The notes below the pieces were generated by a model. That model was not told where the DNA came from and searched no databases. It worked only from the letters and a program-made list of their open reading frames with translations. 64,000 nt of DNA from Aequorivita sp. (GTDB lineage: Bacteria; Bacteroidota; Bacteroidia; Flavobacteriales; Flavobacteriaceae), in contig JAGXGE010000026.1 in assembly GCA_024637015.1 (NCBI GenBank), positions 1 to 64,000 of the forward strand, in the 5' to 3' direction. Shown piece by piece: positions 8,705 through 16,452 of this stretch (position 1 is its first letter; each line of letters begins with the position of its first letter). A program made the position numbers and the translations under genes.

Positions 8705-10468
8705 TTAATTAATAATTTTCTTTTTTTCCAAAAGTATCAACCCACCGTCAATCAAATGTGCCACTTTTGGTCTTTGTTGCTTCAAATGTAAAATATGTTT
8801 CAAGACTTCTTCGGAAAAATCTGATTCAGTTTTAGATATCAACTCATAAATTTCCAATGAAAGTAGCCAATCGGATTCGTGATTTTCTTTTAAATTTTCA
8901 AAAATCTTCTGAAGCTTTGTCGTATCTATTTCTTCAGAATTACGAATTTCTCTGACTTTTTTGTAAAGTGAATTAAGCTCTTTTTCCTTTTCTGAAGTAT
9001 GCGGACGGATGGTTTCGCTTAAAGAAGTGTGTGTTACTAAATCAAACGAATTGTAATCCGCCGCACCCGCAAAAGCCGAAACAATTTCCTTACCCACAGC
9101 CATGTCAAAATCGCCCATTTCTGGGGAAAATAACACTTCATCTTTATATTTCACCGTACAATCTGTAAATTGGATAAGCATTAATTCACCTCTTAAATTC
9201 CGTATTCCAGTTACGTTAAGTCCTTGAACAGTGATACCGCTTTCAAATTCAAAAGCAATGGGTTTTCCATCGTAAAAACTATACGCTTGAAGATCGCGCG
9301 GCCCCATATTTTCAATAGCGAGATTGATTCCCTTCAATTTCCCCAACGGGGAACAAAAACCATTTTTATGACGGCTTATTCCGTGACCAATTATTTCTTT
9401 TTCGCGGTAGCTTAGAGCGGTTTTGCCTTCGGTTTCAAAATAAACTACTTCGTTGTCCTCGTTTTTGATTATTCGCGAGAAATGGCCGCTAATTTGAAGA
9501 CCGGTACTTATTTCAATAGTTCCGAGCTGCTTTGATTTTATCAGTTTTTTCAATCCGCGCCAACCGCCTTTTCGAACGGCCATGGTGTTTGCAAATTCTT
9601 CCAAAACTTCCTGCAAATAAGCAAAATCTGGCGTTACATAAAGTTGCGGTTGTGGTTTTGTAATATCAAAATCTTGATAAGCCGCTTCAATGGAATAAGG
9701 GATTTTCTTCACTTCGTCCTTCATACACCAAACACTTTCACCAATGGATGAAAGCAACCCCGCGCCATAAATCTTTGGATTTTCAACCGTGCCAACCATA
9801 CCGTATTCCACAGTCCACCAATGCAGATTCCGAATCAACGAAATCTCGGAAGGCTTGACTTTTTTATTTTGAAGTTCTTCCACTCTCGCTTCGGCAGCAT
9901 TGATCAATTCTTGCGAAATGCCTTCGGCTTCTTTCAAAATAGAAAGCTCACGAACGGCTTCATACATATCAATATCGTGCGCGCTGGAAATAGCTTTTGC
10001 ACCAACTTCCCCAAAACGGCGTAAATACTCCGCATAATCAGGGCTCGCGATAATAGGAGCATGGCCCGCGCCTTCGTGAATAATATCAGGTGCTGGCGTG
10101 TATTCTATATTTTCAAGTTGACGGATGTCGCTCGCAATTACAAGCACTTTATAGGCCTGAAATTCCATAAACGCATTCGGTGGAATAAACCCGTCAACGG
10201 CCACTGCAGCCCAGCCAATTTCTTTCAAAATACGGTTCATCCCGTACATGGAAGGAATTTCATTGATGGAAATACCTGTTTTTTTAAGTCCTTCCAAATA
10301 GCTTTCGTGGGCAACCTTGGCCAGGTAATCTACATTTTTTCGCATCACATAACGCCAAACAGCTTGGTTTATGGACGTGTATTGCTCATAATTCTGCGGT
10401 TTTATGTATTGTTTCAAATGTGGTGGTAACCGGTCCAACAATTCGTTGGTTTCAATGTTTGTTTCCAT
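8705..10468 (-). CDS. Aromatic amino acid hydroxylase (phenylalanine 4-monooxygenase type)
   Basis: A pterin-dependent iron monooxygenase, probably converting phenylalanine to tyrosine. The ATG at 10468 gives 587 residues; an in-frame TTG three codons earlier is less likely because it falls inside the predicted -7 box. The iron-binding motif HEGAGHAP (two His, near residue 130) and the WWTVEYG segment with the third ligand Glu (near residue 212) are intact. The protein is about twice the length of proteobacterial PhhA: the catalytic domain occupies the first 300 residues or so, and the C-terminal half is an extension seen in Bacteroidota members that I cannot assign. It is divergent from the paa regulator, which fits joint phenylalanine catabolism. 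Tryptophan or tyrosine specificity is not excluded. Confidence 0.88.
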   Translation of the reverse strand: METNIETNELLDRLPPHLKQYIKPQNYEQYTSINQAVWRYVMRKNVDYLAKVAHESYLEGLKKTGISINEIPSMYGMNRILKEIGWAAVAVDGFIPPNAFMEFQAYKVLVIASDIRQLENIEYTPAPDIIHEGAGHAPIIASPDYAEYLRRFGEVGAKAISSAHDIDMYEAVRELSILKEAEGISQELINAAEARVEELQNKKVKPSEISLIRNLHWWTVEYGMVGTVENPKIYGAGLLSSIGESVWCMKDEVKKIPYSIEAAYQDFDITKPQPQLYVTPDFAYLQEVLEEFANTMAVRKGGWRGLKKLIKSKQLGTIEISTGLQISGHFSRIIKNEDNEVVYFETEGKTALSYREKEIIGHGISRHKNGFCSPLGKLKGINLAIENMGPRDLQAYSFYDGKPIAFEFESGITVQGLNVTGIRNLRGELMLIQFTDCTVKYKDEVLFSPEMGDFDMAVGKEIVSAFAGAADYNSFDLVTHTSLSETIRPHTSEKEKELNSLYKKVREIRNSEEIDTTKLQKIFENLKENHESDWLLSLEIYELISKTESDFSEEVLKHILHLKQQRPKVAHLIDGGLILLEKKKIIN

Positions 10469-10474
10469 GGTATT

Positions 10475-10505
10475 CAAAAGTAGGGGAGACCTATTAAGTT
10501 TCCAA
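10475..10505 (-). promoter_or_regulatory. Predicted promoter of the hydroxylase gene, nearly leaderless
   Basis: Read on the minus strand: TTG (10505-10503), 20 nt, then TACTTTTG (10482-10475), a full match to the Flavobacteriia TTG / TAnnTTTG pattern. The ATG begins 7 nt further on, so transcription would start at or beside the start codon. Confidence 0.65.
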
Positions 10506-10544
10506 AGCCTAACAGATCTTATTTTTTGTAAATTGCGGACAGCT

Positions 10545-11114
10545 ATGAAGCCAATTACAAGAAAACAAGAAATAATTACTGTTGCCTCCCGTCTTTTTAA
10601 CGAAAAAGGTTACAAAGCTGTTTCTATGCGCGACATCGCTACGGCTATGGATATAAAGGCTGCGAGCCTTTACAATCACATAAAAAGCAAGCAGGAAATA
10701 CTTTCGGAAATTATTTTGAAAGTTGCAGAAGAATTTACTGTTGGGATGGAAAATGTGTTGGCTGAAAATAGTTCGGCAATAAAAAAAGTAGAAAAAGTAA
10801 TTGAGCTTCATATAGATATTACCGTGAACCATTCCGAAGCGCTTGCCGCTTTGAATAACGATTGGATGCATTTGGAGGAAATAGATTTAAGGTCATTTGT
10901 GAAAATGAGGGAAGATTACGAAGAAAATTTCCGAAGCATTATAAAACAAGGCATAGAGTCAGGGGAAATAAAACCATATCACCCTGAAGTAATTCTATTT
11001 TCAATACTTTCTACACTGCGAACTCTTTATTTATGGTATCAAAAAAGGGGCAAACTAGATGTAAATGTGCTTAAAAAAGATATGGTTTCAGTATTGATAA
11101 AGGGTATTGTGTGA
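10545..11114 (+). CDS. TetR/AcrR family regulator, probable PaaR
   Basis: A 189-residue one-domain repressor. The N-terminal helix-turn-helix is clear: ITVASRLFNEKGYKAVSM, then RDIATAMDIKAASLYNHIKSK (residues about 11-50), followed by the TetR ligand-binding helices. The ATG at 10545 starts the HTH at the normal distance; upstream in-frame starts run into the hydroxylase promoter. The gene sits at the head of the paa cluster. A 17-bp palindrome on the paaE promoter 39 bp downstream of its stop is the likely operator, so it probably represses paaE onward until phenylacetyl-CoA binds, as for PaaR of other bacteria. The ligand is inferred. Confidence 0.88.
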   Translation: MKPITRKQEIITVASRLFNEKGYKAVSMRDIATAMDIKAASLYNHIKSKQEILSEIILKVAEEFTVGMENVLAENSSAIKKVEKVIELHIDITVNHSEALAALNNDWMHLEEIDLRSFVKMREDYEENFRSIIKQGIESGEIKPYHPEVILFSILSTLRTLYLWYQKRGKLDVNVLKKDMVSVLIKGIV

Positions 11115-11142
11115 GGGGCAGTTTATCACAAAGTTAATAATT

Positions 11143-11172
11143 TGCAATTCTAACTAACAAGCGTTAGTTTTG
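11143..11172 (+). promoter_or_regulatory. Promoter of the paa operon
   Basis: TTG at 11143-11145, 19-nt spacer, then TAGTTTTG at 11165-11172. It matches the Flavobacteriia promoter pattern and lies 25 nt before the GTG start of paaE. Confidence 0.7.
11153..11169. promoter_or_regulatory. Palindromic operator, probable TetR/PaaR site
   Basis: AACTAAC-AGC-GTTAGTT is a perfect 7+7 bp inverted repeat. It fills most of the spacer and overlaps the first five bases of the -7 box, a position expected for steric repression. The adjacent TetR gene is the obvious candidate binder. Not tested. Confidence 0.75.
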
Positions 11173-11197
11173 TTAACCTAATTCGACAAAAAATTAC

Positions 11198-12271
11198 GTG
11201 GCGAAATTTCATAAAGTAAAAGTAAAAGACGTTTACAAAGAGACCGACGATTGTTCGGTAGTAACTTTTGACGTACCCGAAAATTTGGTTGATGAGTTCA
11301 AGTTTCGCCAAGGCCAACATTTAACCTTGAAAGCCGATATAAATGGCGAAGATACACGCCGGTCCTATAGTTTGTGCTCCAGTCCTGTAGACAACGAATG
11401 GAAAGTTGCGGTTAAATTAATTCCGGGAGGGGCATTTTCAACCTATGTAAATTCAGAATTGAAAACTGGAGATACTCTAGAAATTATGGAACCGAGCGGA
11501 ATGTTTGGGGTTGAAATTGAACCAGACAAAGCAAAAAACTATCTTTTTTTTGCGGCCGGAAGCGGAATTACCCCAGTGCTTTCAATGATCAAAACACATT
11601 TGGCATTGGAGCCAAATGCAACTTGCAAACTGTTTTATGTGAATAGAACGGCGAAATCCATTATCTTTAAAGAGACTTTGGAGGAGTTGCGCAATGAATA
11701 CTTCGGAAGGCTGGAAATCTATTATTTTCTCACGAAGGAACGTCGCGATATTGAACTTCTAAATGGTCGTTTTGATGATGAAAAAATGCAGGTTTTGACT
11801 AAAACCTTCATCGATATTCCTGATACTAGCGAAGTGTTTCTATGCGGTCCTGAGGAAATGATAAACTATGTAAGCAGTTATCTTGTAAAAGCTGGCTTGC
11901 CAAAAGAACTGATTCATTTTGAATTGTTCGTAACAGGTTTAACCGAAGAAGATAAAAAACGTGCCGAGCGTTTGGCGAAGCAAAATGTGGAAGGTGTTGA
12001 GATAACCATTGTTGATGCTGGAAAGGAATTCCAGTTCACAATGACCAAGGATTTTGATAACATTTTGGACGCAGCCCTCGCCGCTGGTGCAGATTTGCCT
12101 TTCGCCTGTAAAGGAGGCGTTTGCAGCACTTGCAAGTGTCAGATTTTAGAAGGCAGTGTAGAAATGAAAATAAATTACGCTTTGGAAGAAAAGGAAGTAG
12201 CCCAAAACTTTGTGTTGAGTTGCCAAGCCGTTCCAACTTCAGAAAAAGTGAAAGTAGATTTTGATGTTTAA
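11198..12271 (+). CDS. paaE: Phenylacetyl-CoA epoxidase reductase subunit PaaE
   Basis: A 357-residue reductase of the ring 1,2-epoxidase complex, passing electrons from NAD(P)H to the di-iron subunit PaaA. Domains in order: FAD-binding (RRSYSLCSS near residue 50), NAD(P)-binding (AAGSGITPVLSM near 118) and a C-terminal plant-type 2Fe-2S ferredoxin (CKGGVCSTCKC, with the fourth Cys in LSCQ). Length equals that of the E. coli enzyme. It starts at a GTG and is the first structural gene after the regulator, unlike the paaABCDE order of enterobacteria. Confidence 0.95.
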   Translation: MAKFHKVKVKDVYKETDDCSVVTFDVPENLVDEFKFRQGQHLTLKADINGEDTRRSYSLCSSPVDNEWKVAVKLIPGGAFSTYVNSELKTGDTLEIMEPSGMFGVEIEPDKAKNYLFFAAGSGITPVLSMIKTHLALEPNATCKLFYVNRTAKSIIFKETLEELRNEYFGRLEIYYFLTKERRDIELLNGRFDDEKMQVLTKTFIDIPDTSEVFLCGPEEMINYVSSYLVKAGLPKELIHFELFVTGLTEEDKKRAERLAKQNVEGVEITIVDAGKEFQFTMTKDFDNILDAALAAGADLPFACKGGVCSTCKCQILEGSVEMKINYALEEKEVAQNFVLSCQAVPTSEKVKVDFDV

Positions 12272-12300
12272 TTCCCCCTTTGAAGGGGGCTAGGGGGATG
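12272..12300. repeat. Dispersed palindrome, CCCCCTTTGAAGGGGG family
   Basis: TCCCCCTTTGAAGGGGG followed by CTAGGGGGATG begins right after the paaE stop. A near copy lies at 26512-26541 between the E2 and E1 genes, and a degenerate one near 61780-61803 before metH. Confidence 0.85.
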
Positions 12301-12326
12301 TTCTCCTAAGCTTAAAGCATATTACG

Positions 12327-13283
12327 ATGAGCGAAAAAGAAATAAAAAACTTAGAAGAAATTTTCGAAGCCCGCATTGCGCGCGATGAAAAGATAGAGCC
12401 AAAAGATTGGATGCCGGAGAAATACCGTAAAACGCACATTCGGCAGATAAGTCAGCACGCCCATTCCGAAGTTGTTGGAATGCTTCCCGAAGGAAATTGG
12501 ATTACTAGAGCTCCTTCTCTGCGAAGAAAAGCTGCTTTGCTGGCAAAAGTTCAGGATGAAGCAGGACACGGATTATATTTGTATTCCGCCTGTGAAACTT
12601 TAGGTATTTCTAGAGATGAGCTTTACGAACAACTGCACAGCGGAAAGGCAAAATACTCTTCAATTTTCAACTATCCAACAATCACTTGGGCCGATATGGG
12701 AGCCATTGGTTGGTTGGTTGATGGCGCGGCAATTATTAACCAAGTGCCACTGTGTAATACATCTTTCGGGCCTTATGCAAGAGCAATGGTTCGTGTATGC
12801 AAGGAAGAAAGTTTTCACCAACGCCAAGGATTTGAAATTATGCTAACCCTTTGCCGTGGTTCTGAAGAACAAAAAGCAATGGCACAAGATGCGCTAAACC
12901 GCTGGTGGTGGCCTAGTTTGATGATGTTGGGACCAACTGATGCTGAGTCTATTCATACAGAACAATCCATGAAATGGAAATTGAAACGAAAAAGTAATGA
13001 TGAATTGCGCCAACAATTTATAGATCAAACGGTGCCGCAAGCAGATTTGCTTGGACTTACAATTCCAGATCCCGATTTGAAGTTCAACAAAGAAACTGAT
13101 AGTTATGATTTTGGTGAAATTGATTGGGATGAATTTTGGCAAGTGGTAAAAGGTCATGGGCCTTGTAACAAAGAGCGAATGAGTGCCAGAGTAAACGCTT
13201 GGAATAATGGAGAATGGGTGCGTGATGCCGCGATGGCCCATGCCGAAAAGAAAGAAAAAAGAAAAGTAGCAAAAGCAAGTTAA
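12327..13283 (+). CDS. paaA: Phenylacetyl-CoA epoxidase catalytic subunit PaaA
   Basis: A 318-residue catalytic di-iron subunit that epoxidises the ring of phenylacetyl-CoA. Family hallmarks are [27 protein letters not shown] near residues 36-60, [12 protein letters not shown] near 77 and [12 protein letters not shown] near 164, which supply the carboxylate and His iron ligands. It is close in length to E. coli PaaA. It lies downstream of paaE and is separated from paaB by an intruding four-helix-bundle gene. It acts in the cytosol with PaaC, PaaB and PaaE. Confidence 0.96.
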   Translation: MSEKEIKNLEEIFEARIARDEKIEPKDWMPEKYRKTHIRQISQHAHSEVVGMLPEGNWITRAPSLRRKAALLAKVQDEAGHGLYLYSACETLGISRDELYEQLHSGKAKYSSIFNYPTITWADMGAIGWLVDGAAIINQVPLCNTSFGPYARAMVRVCKEESFHQRQGFEIMLTLCRGSEEQKAMAQDALNRWWWPSLMMLGPTDAESIHTEQSMKWKLKRKSNDELRQQFIDQTVPQADLLGLTIPDPDLKFNKETDSYDFGEIDWDEFWQVVKGHGPCNKERMSARVNAWNNGEWVRDAAMAHAEKKEKRKVAKAS

Positions 13284-13328
13284 GTAAGTATTGAGTATTG
13301 AGAAATTAGTAATGAGAATCTTACCATT
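13284..13328 (+). repeat. Heptad-repeat arm, left of the first four-helix-bundle gene
   Basis: The spacer reads as consecutive 7-nt units (GTATTGA twice, then GAAATTA, GTAATGA, GAATCTT). The complementary arm (units such as CAATACA, AAATACT, AACTACT) follows the gene at 13683-13725, so the gene sits in the loop of an imperfect inverted repeat. Confidence 0.75.
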
Positions 13329-13682
13329 ATGAATGTATTGAATGATTTAAAGGTTTGGAATAAAGCAATGGACATTGCAGTTGAAACCTATAAATTGTCT
13401 TCAAAATTTCCAAAAGAAGAAAAATACGGATTGACTAGCCAAATACGAAGAAGTGCCGTTTCTGTTCCGTCAAATATTGCTGAAGGCACAGGAAGAAATA
13501 CAAAAGGTGAATTTAAAAATTTCATTAGCATTGCAAATGGTTCAGCGTATGAGCTTTTTACTCAATTAATACTTTCACACAAGCTAAATTTAGTCTCAGA
13601 AAATTTGGTTGAACCTATTCTTAAAGAAGTAATAGAAGTACAAAAAATGAATTACGCATTAATTAAATCTTTAGAGAAATAA
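13329..13682 (+). CDS. Four-helix-bundle protein, 23S rRNA IVP-like
   Basis: A 117-residue protein of the family named after proteins encoded by 23S rRNA intervening sequences (PF05635 type). The family core is present: LKVWNKAMDIAVETY, FPKEEKYGLTSQIRRSAVSV and PSNIAEGTGR, followed by two more helices. It is not part of the phenylacetate pathway, yet it lies between paaA and paaB in the same orientation, flanked by inverted heptad arms, which suggests insertion of a cassette. Molecular function is unknown. Relatives include the nucleic-acid-binding Avd proteins of diversity-generating retroelements, but no reverse transcriptase is present here. Confidence 0.9.
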   Translation: MNVLNDLKVWNKAMDIAVETYKLSSKFPKEEKYGLTSQIRRSAVSVPSNIAEGTGRNTKGEFKNFISIANGSAYELFTQLILSHKLNLVSENLVEPILKEVIEVQKMNYALIKSLEK

Positions 13683-13725
13683 TGAATAACTCAATACAAA
13701 ATACTAACTACTCAAGACTTTATTT
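13683..13725 (+). repeat. Heptad-repeat arm, right of the first four-helix-bundle gene
   Basis: 7-nt units (AATAACT, CAATACA, AAATACT, AACTACT, CAAGACT) fill the whole spacer up to the paaB start. Their reverse complement resembles the arm at 13284-13328. Confidence 0.7.
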
Positions 13726-14010
13726 ATGAAAAAAAATTGGCCACTTTGGGAAATATTTGTCCGCAGTAAAAACGGATTGGAACACCGTCATTTTGGAAGT
13801 CTTCACGCTGCAGATGCGGAAATGGCTCTGGAAAATGCCCGTGATGTTTATACCCGAAGAAATGAAGGCGTGAGCATTTGGGTTGTTGAAAGTAAAAACA
13901 TTACTGCTTCAAATCCTGCAGATAATGGTGAAATGTTTGAACCTGCACAGGACAAAGTGTATCGTCATCCAACGTTTTATGATTTGCCGGATGAGGTGAA
14001 ACATATGTAA
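13726..14010 (+). CDS. paaB: Phenylacetyl-CoA epoxidase subunit PaaB
   Basis: A 94-residue small subunit of the epoxidase, which bridges the PaaAC catalytic units in the E. coli complex. The sequence opens with WPLWEIFVRSKNGLEHRHFG and has the HAADAEMALENARDVYTRRNEG block typical of PaaB. Length is normal. It is the first gene after the inserted four-helix-bundle cassette; its own leader is the right heptad arm. Confidence 0.95.
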   Translation: MKKNWPLWEIFVRSKNGLEHRHFGSLHAADAEMALENARDVYTRRNEGVSIWVVESKNITASNPADNGEMFEPAQDKVYRHPTFYDLPDEVKHM

Positions 14011-14121
14011 AAGGAAATTAAAAATGTAAAAATTAAAACCGAAGAATGTAAAAGTGCATAGAAGCCAATTAGAAACTTTATCATTTTACATTTATAATTT
14101 TAAATTTTTCAGTTTAAAAAT
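14011..14121. repeat. Heptad inverted-repeat spacer (ATGTAAA type)
   Basis: The spacer between paaB and paaC has a left arm of A-rich 7-nt units (such as AAAAATG and TAAAACC), a short non-repeated centre and a right arm of T-rich units (such as TACATTT and TAAATTT) that is roughly complementary. No gene is present. Confidence 0.7.
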
Positions 14122-14874
14122 ATGGACAAGAATCTCTATAATTACATCCTCACAATTGCTGACAATTCCCTGATTTTAGCGCAGCGATTGGGTGAACTCT
14201 GCGGTCATGGTCCAAGCTTGGAAACCGATATTGCATTGACCAATATTTCCTTGGATTTGCTAGGCCAAACCCGAAGTTATTACCAATATGCGGCAAAAAT
14301 TTCCGGAGAAGGTAAAAGTGAAGACGATATCGCTTTCCTAAGAATCGAGAGGGAATACAAAAATTGTTTATTAGTTGAACAACCAAATACACATTTTGGG
14401 TATACAATAGGACGTCAGTTTTTGTTTGATGTCTATCATTTAATGTTGATGGAAAAATTGCAGAACAGTCCCGATGAAACTTTAGCTGCAATTGCCAAAA
14501 AAGGAATTAAGGAAGTGAGTTATCACAAACGTTTTTCAAGCGATTGGGTAAAACGTTTGGGTGATGGCACTGAAGAAAGTAACACTAAAATGCAGGAAGC
14601 AATCGATGATCTTTGGCGATACACCGATGAACTTTTCTTCATGACTGATGCTGAAAATGCTATGGTGAAAGAAGGCATCGGAATCGATGTTTCATCTTTT
14701 AAAGTGAAGTATTACAAAGAGGTTTCCGAAGTTTTAAAAGAAGCCGCCCTTACAGTCCCCGAAAACAAATATTTTGCCAAAGGTGGAAAAGAAGGAGTTC
14801 ACACAGAACATATGGGCTATATTTTGGCTGATTTGCAATATATGCAGCGCACCTATCCGAATATGTCTTGGTAA
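14122..14874 (+). CDS. paaC: Phenylacetyl-CoA epoxidase structural subunit PaaC
   Basis: A 250-residue ferritin-like subunit that pairs with PaaA and stabilises it. Recognisable segments are LGHGPSLE-like LCGHGPSLETDIALTNISLD near residue 27, LGQTRSYYQYAA near 46, and KEVSYHKRFSSDWVKRLGDG near 131. Length matches the E. coli protein. It is flanked on both sides by heptad inverted-repeat spacers. Confidence 0.95.
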   Translation: MDKNLYNYILTIADNSLILAQRLGELCGHGPSLETDIALTNISLDLLGQTRSYYQYAAKISGEGKSEDDIAFLRIEREYKNCLLVEQPNTHFGYTIGRQFLFDVYHLMLMEKLQNSPDETLAAIAKKGIKEVSYHKRFSSDWVKRLGDGTEESNTKMQEAIDDLWRYTDELFFMTDAENAMVKEGIGIDVSSFKVKYYKEVSEVLKEAALTVPENKYFAKGGKEGVHTEHMGYILADLQYMQRTYPNMSW

Positions 14875-14987
14875 AAAGATTAACGATTGCTGATTTTTGA
14901 TTGCAGATTTCAGAACTAAAGAGCAATTGACTTAATATTTTAAACTTCAACAATCAAAAATCGTTAATCTGCAATCGTTAATAAATT
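14875..14987. repeat. Heptad inverted-repeat spacer (GATTGCA type)
   Basis: The left arm starts at the paaC stop with 7-nt units all beginning GATT (such as GATTAAC, GATTGCT and GATTGCA). The right arm (about 14948-14980) carries complementary units (AATCGTT, AATCTGC). It can fold into a long imperfect hairpin in the mRNA. Confidence 0.8.
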
Positions 14988-15491
14988 ATGACACTTACAG
15001 AAAAAGCAAACATACAAGAGAATTTAATCCCGGTTTTGAAAACAGTTTCAGATCCAGAAATTCCTGTGCTTTCTGTTTTGGATCTGGGTGTAATTCGCGA
15101 AGCAATAGAAGAAAATGGAATTGTTCACATAAAACTCACTCCAACCTATTCCGGTTGTCCCGCAATGGATGTAATAGGTGATGATTTAAAAAAAGCTTTT
15201 TCAGAAATAGGAAAGAAAGCAGAAGTTGAATTGATTCTTTCGCCAGCCTGGTCGACAGATTGGATAAGCGAAGAAGGACTTCAAAAAATGGAGGAATACG
15301 GCATAGCCCGTCCACTTTCAGAAACTGCCGACAAAGATGTTTTGCTCGGCGAAAAAAAACTGGTAAAATGTCCGCAATGCGGAAGCACAAATACCCATCT
15401 AGTTAGTCAATTTGGTTCCACGGCTTGCAAAGCACTTTTTAAATGCGACGATTGCCAAGAACCGTTTGATTATTTTAAATGTTTAAAATAG
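14988..15491 (+). CDS. paaD: PaaD, Fe-S/maturation factor of the epoxidase
   Basis: A 167-residue protein with an N-terminal DUF59/MIP18 domain (DPEIPVLSVLDLGVIRE; TPTYSGCPAMDVI with its conserved Cys) and a C-terminal zinc-ribbon-like part with CPQCGS and CDDCQEPFDYFKC. PaaD is needed for epoxidase activity in E. coli and is presumed to act in metal-centre assembly. Length and domain order are normal. Confidence 0.94.
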   Translation: MTLTEKANIQENLIPVLKTVSDPEIPVLSVLDLGVIREAIEENGIVHIKLTPTYSGCPAMDVIGDDLKKAFSEIGKKAEVELILSPAWSTDWISEEGLQKMEEYGIARPLSETADKDVLLGEKKLVKCPQCGSTNTHLVSQFGSTACKALFKCDDCQEPFDYFKCLK

Positions 15492-15586
15492 CGAAAATAA
15501 AAAACCGAAAAATGTAAAATTTCAAAGTCAAAAGTAAATTCTTTATTATTGAGACTTTTGCGGTTTTACATTTTAAATTTATATAA
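15492..15586. repeat. Heptad inverted-repeat spacer (ATGTAAA type)
   Basis: A left arm with ACCGAAAAATGTAAAA and a right arm with GTTTTACATTTTAAATTT, both in 7-nt steps. It resembles the spacers at 16367-16452, 19508-19591 and 24509-24601. Confidence 0.75.
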
Positions 15587-16366
15587 ATGAAAAGTATACT
15601 AACCAATATAGATAACAAAATAGTAACCTTAACACTAAACCGTCCAGAGGTTTTCAATAGCTTCAATCGAGAAATGGCATTATTGCTTCAAAATGAATTG
15701 GACGCTGCGGAAAAAAATCCTGAAGTACGGGCAATTGTAATCACTGGAAGTGGAAAAGCGTTCTGTGCCGGACAGGATCTAAAGGAAGTGACTTCACCTG
15801 AGTTAAATCCCGGCTTCAAAAAAATTCTTGAAGAACATTACAACCCAATTATATCTCGAATTAGAAACATTGAAAAACCAATAATTGGTGCCATTAACGG
15901 TGTAGCCGCCGGGGCGGGAGCCAATATAGCTTTGGCCTGCGATGTTGTTATTGCTTCAGAAAACGCAAATTTTATTCAGGCATTCAGTAAAATAGGATTG
16001 ATTCCTGACAGTGCTGGAACGTTCTTTTTGCCAAGATTGATAGGTTTTCAAAAAGCATCGGCCTTGATGATGCTGGGCGATAAAGTCTCTGCCCAAGAAG
16101 CAGAAAAACTTGGAATGGTTTATAAAGTGGTTGCTACAGAAAGTTTTTCGGAAGAAGTAAATAATATTGTAAGCACATTGGCAAATATGCCTACTAAAGC
16201 GTTAGGGTTAACCAAGCGTTTGCTCAACCAATCAATGCAAAACTCTTTGGAAGAACAATTAAATTTGGAAAGCAAACTGCAAATTGAAGCTGCACAAAGT
16301 GAAGATTATGCAGAAGGGGTTGATGCATTTGTAAATAAAAGAAAACCTGAATTTAAAGGGAAGTAA
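15587..16366 (+). CDS. paaG: 1,2-epoxyphenylacetyl-CoA isomerase PaaG
   Basis: A 259-residue crotonase-fold enzyme that converts ring-epoxide CoA to oxepin-CoA. Crotonase hallmarks are the CoA-binding GKAFCAGQDLKE segment (near residue 54), the oxyanion-hole GAINGVAAGAGANIALACD (near 103) and IGLIPDSAGTFFLPRLIG, typical of PaaG. It follows paaD, as in many paa clusters. Confidence 0.9.
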   Translation: MKSILTNIDNKIVTLTLNRPEVFNSFNREMALLLQNELDAAEKNPEVRAIVITGSGKAFCAGQDLKEVTSPELNPGFKKILEEHYNPIISRIRNIEKPIIGAINGVAAGAGANIALACDVVIASENANFIQAFSKIGLIPDSAGTFFLPRLIGFQKASALMMLGDKVSAQEAEKLGMVYKVVATESFSEEVNNIVSTLANMPTKALGLTKRLLNQSMQNSLEEQLNLESKLQIEAAQSEDYAEGVDAFVNKRKPEFKGK

Positions 16367-16452
16367 AATTAAAAATGTAAAACCGAAAAATGTAAAAGTT
16401 AAAAGTGTTTTTTAAAAGAATTTTTAACTTTTACATTTATCATTTAAAATTT
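16367..16452. repeat. Heptad inverted-repeat spacer (ATGTAAA type)
   Basis: The left arm has units such as AAATGTA, AAACCGA and AAAATGT; the right arm has TTTACAT, TTATCAT and TTAAAAT. Arms of roughly 40 and 30 nt can pair. The right arm ends directly at the paaH start codon. Confidence 0.8.

Noticed and set aside
13329-13682. Avd-type accessory gene of a diversity-generating retroelement
   Set aside because: The fold is related, but no reverse transcriptase, template repeat or variable repeat with adenine-specific changes was seen in the window.
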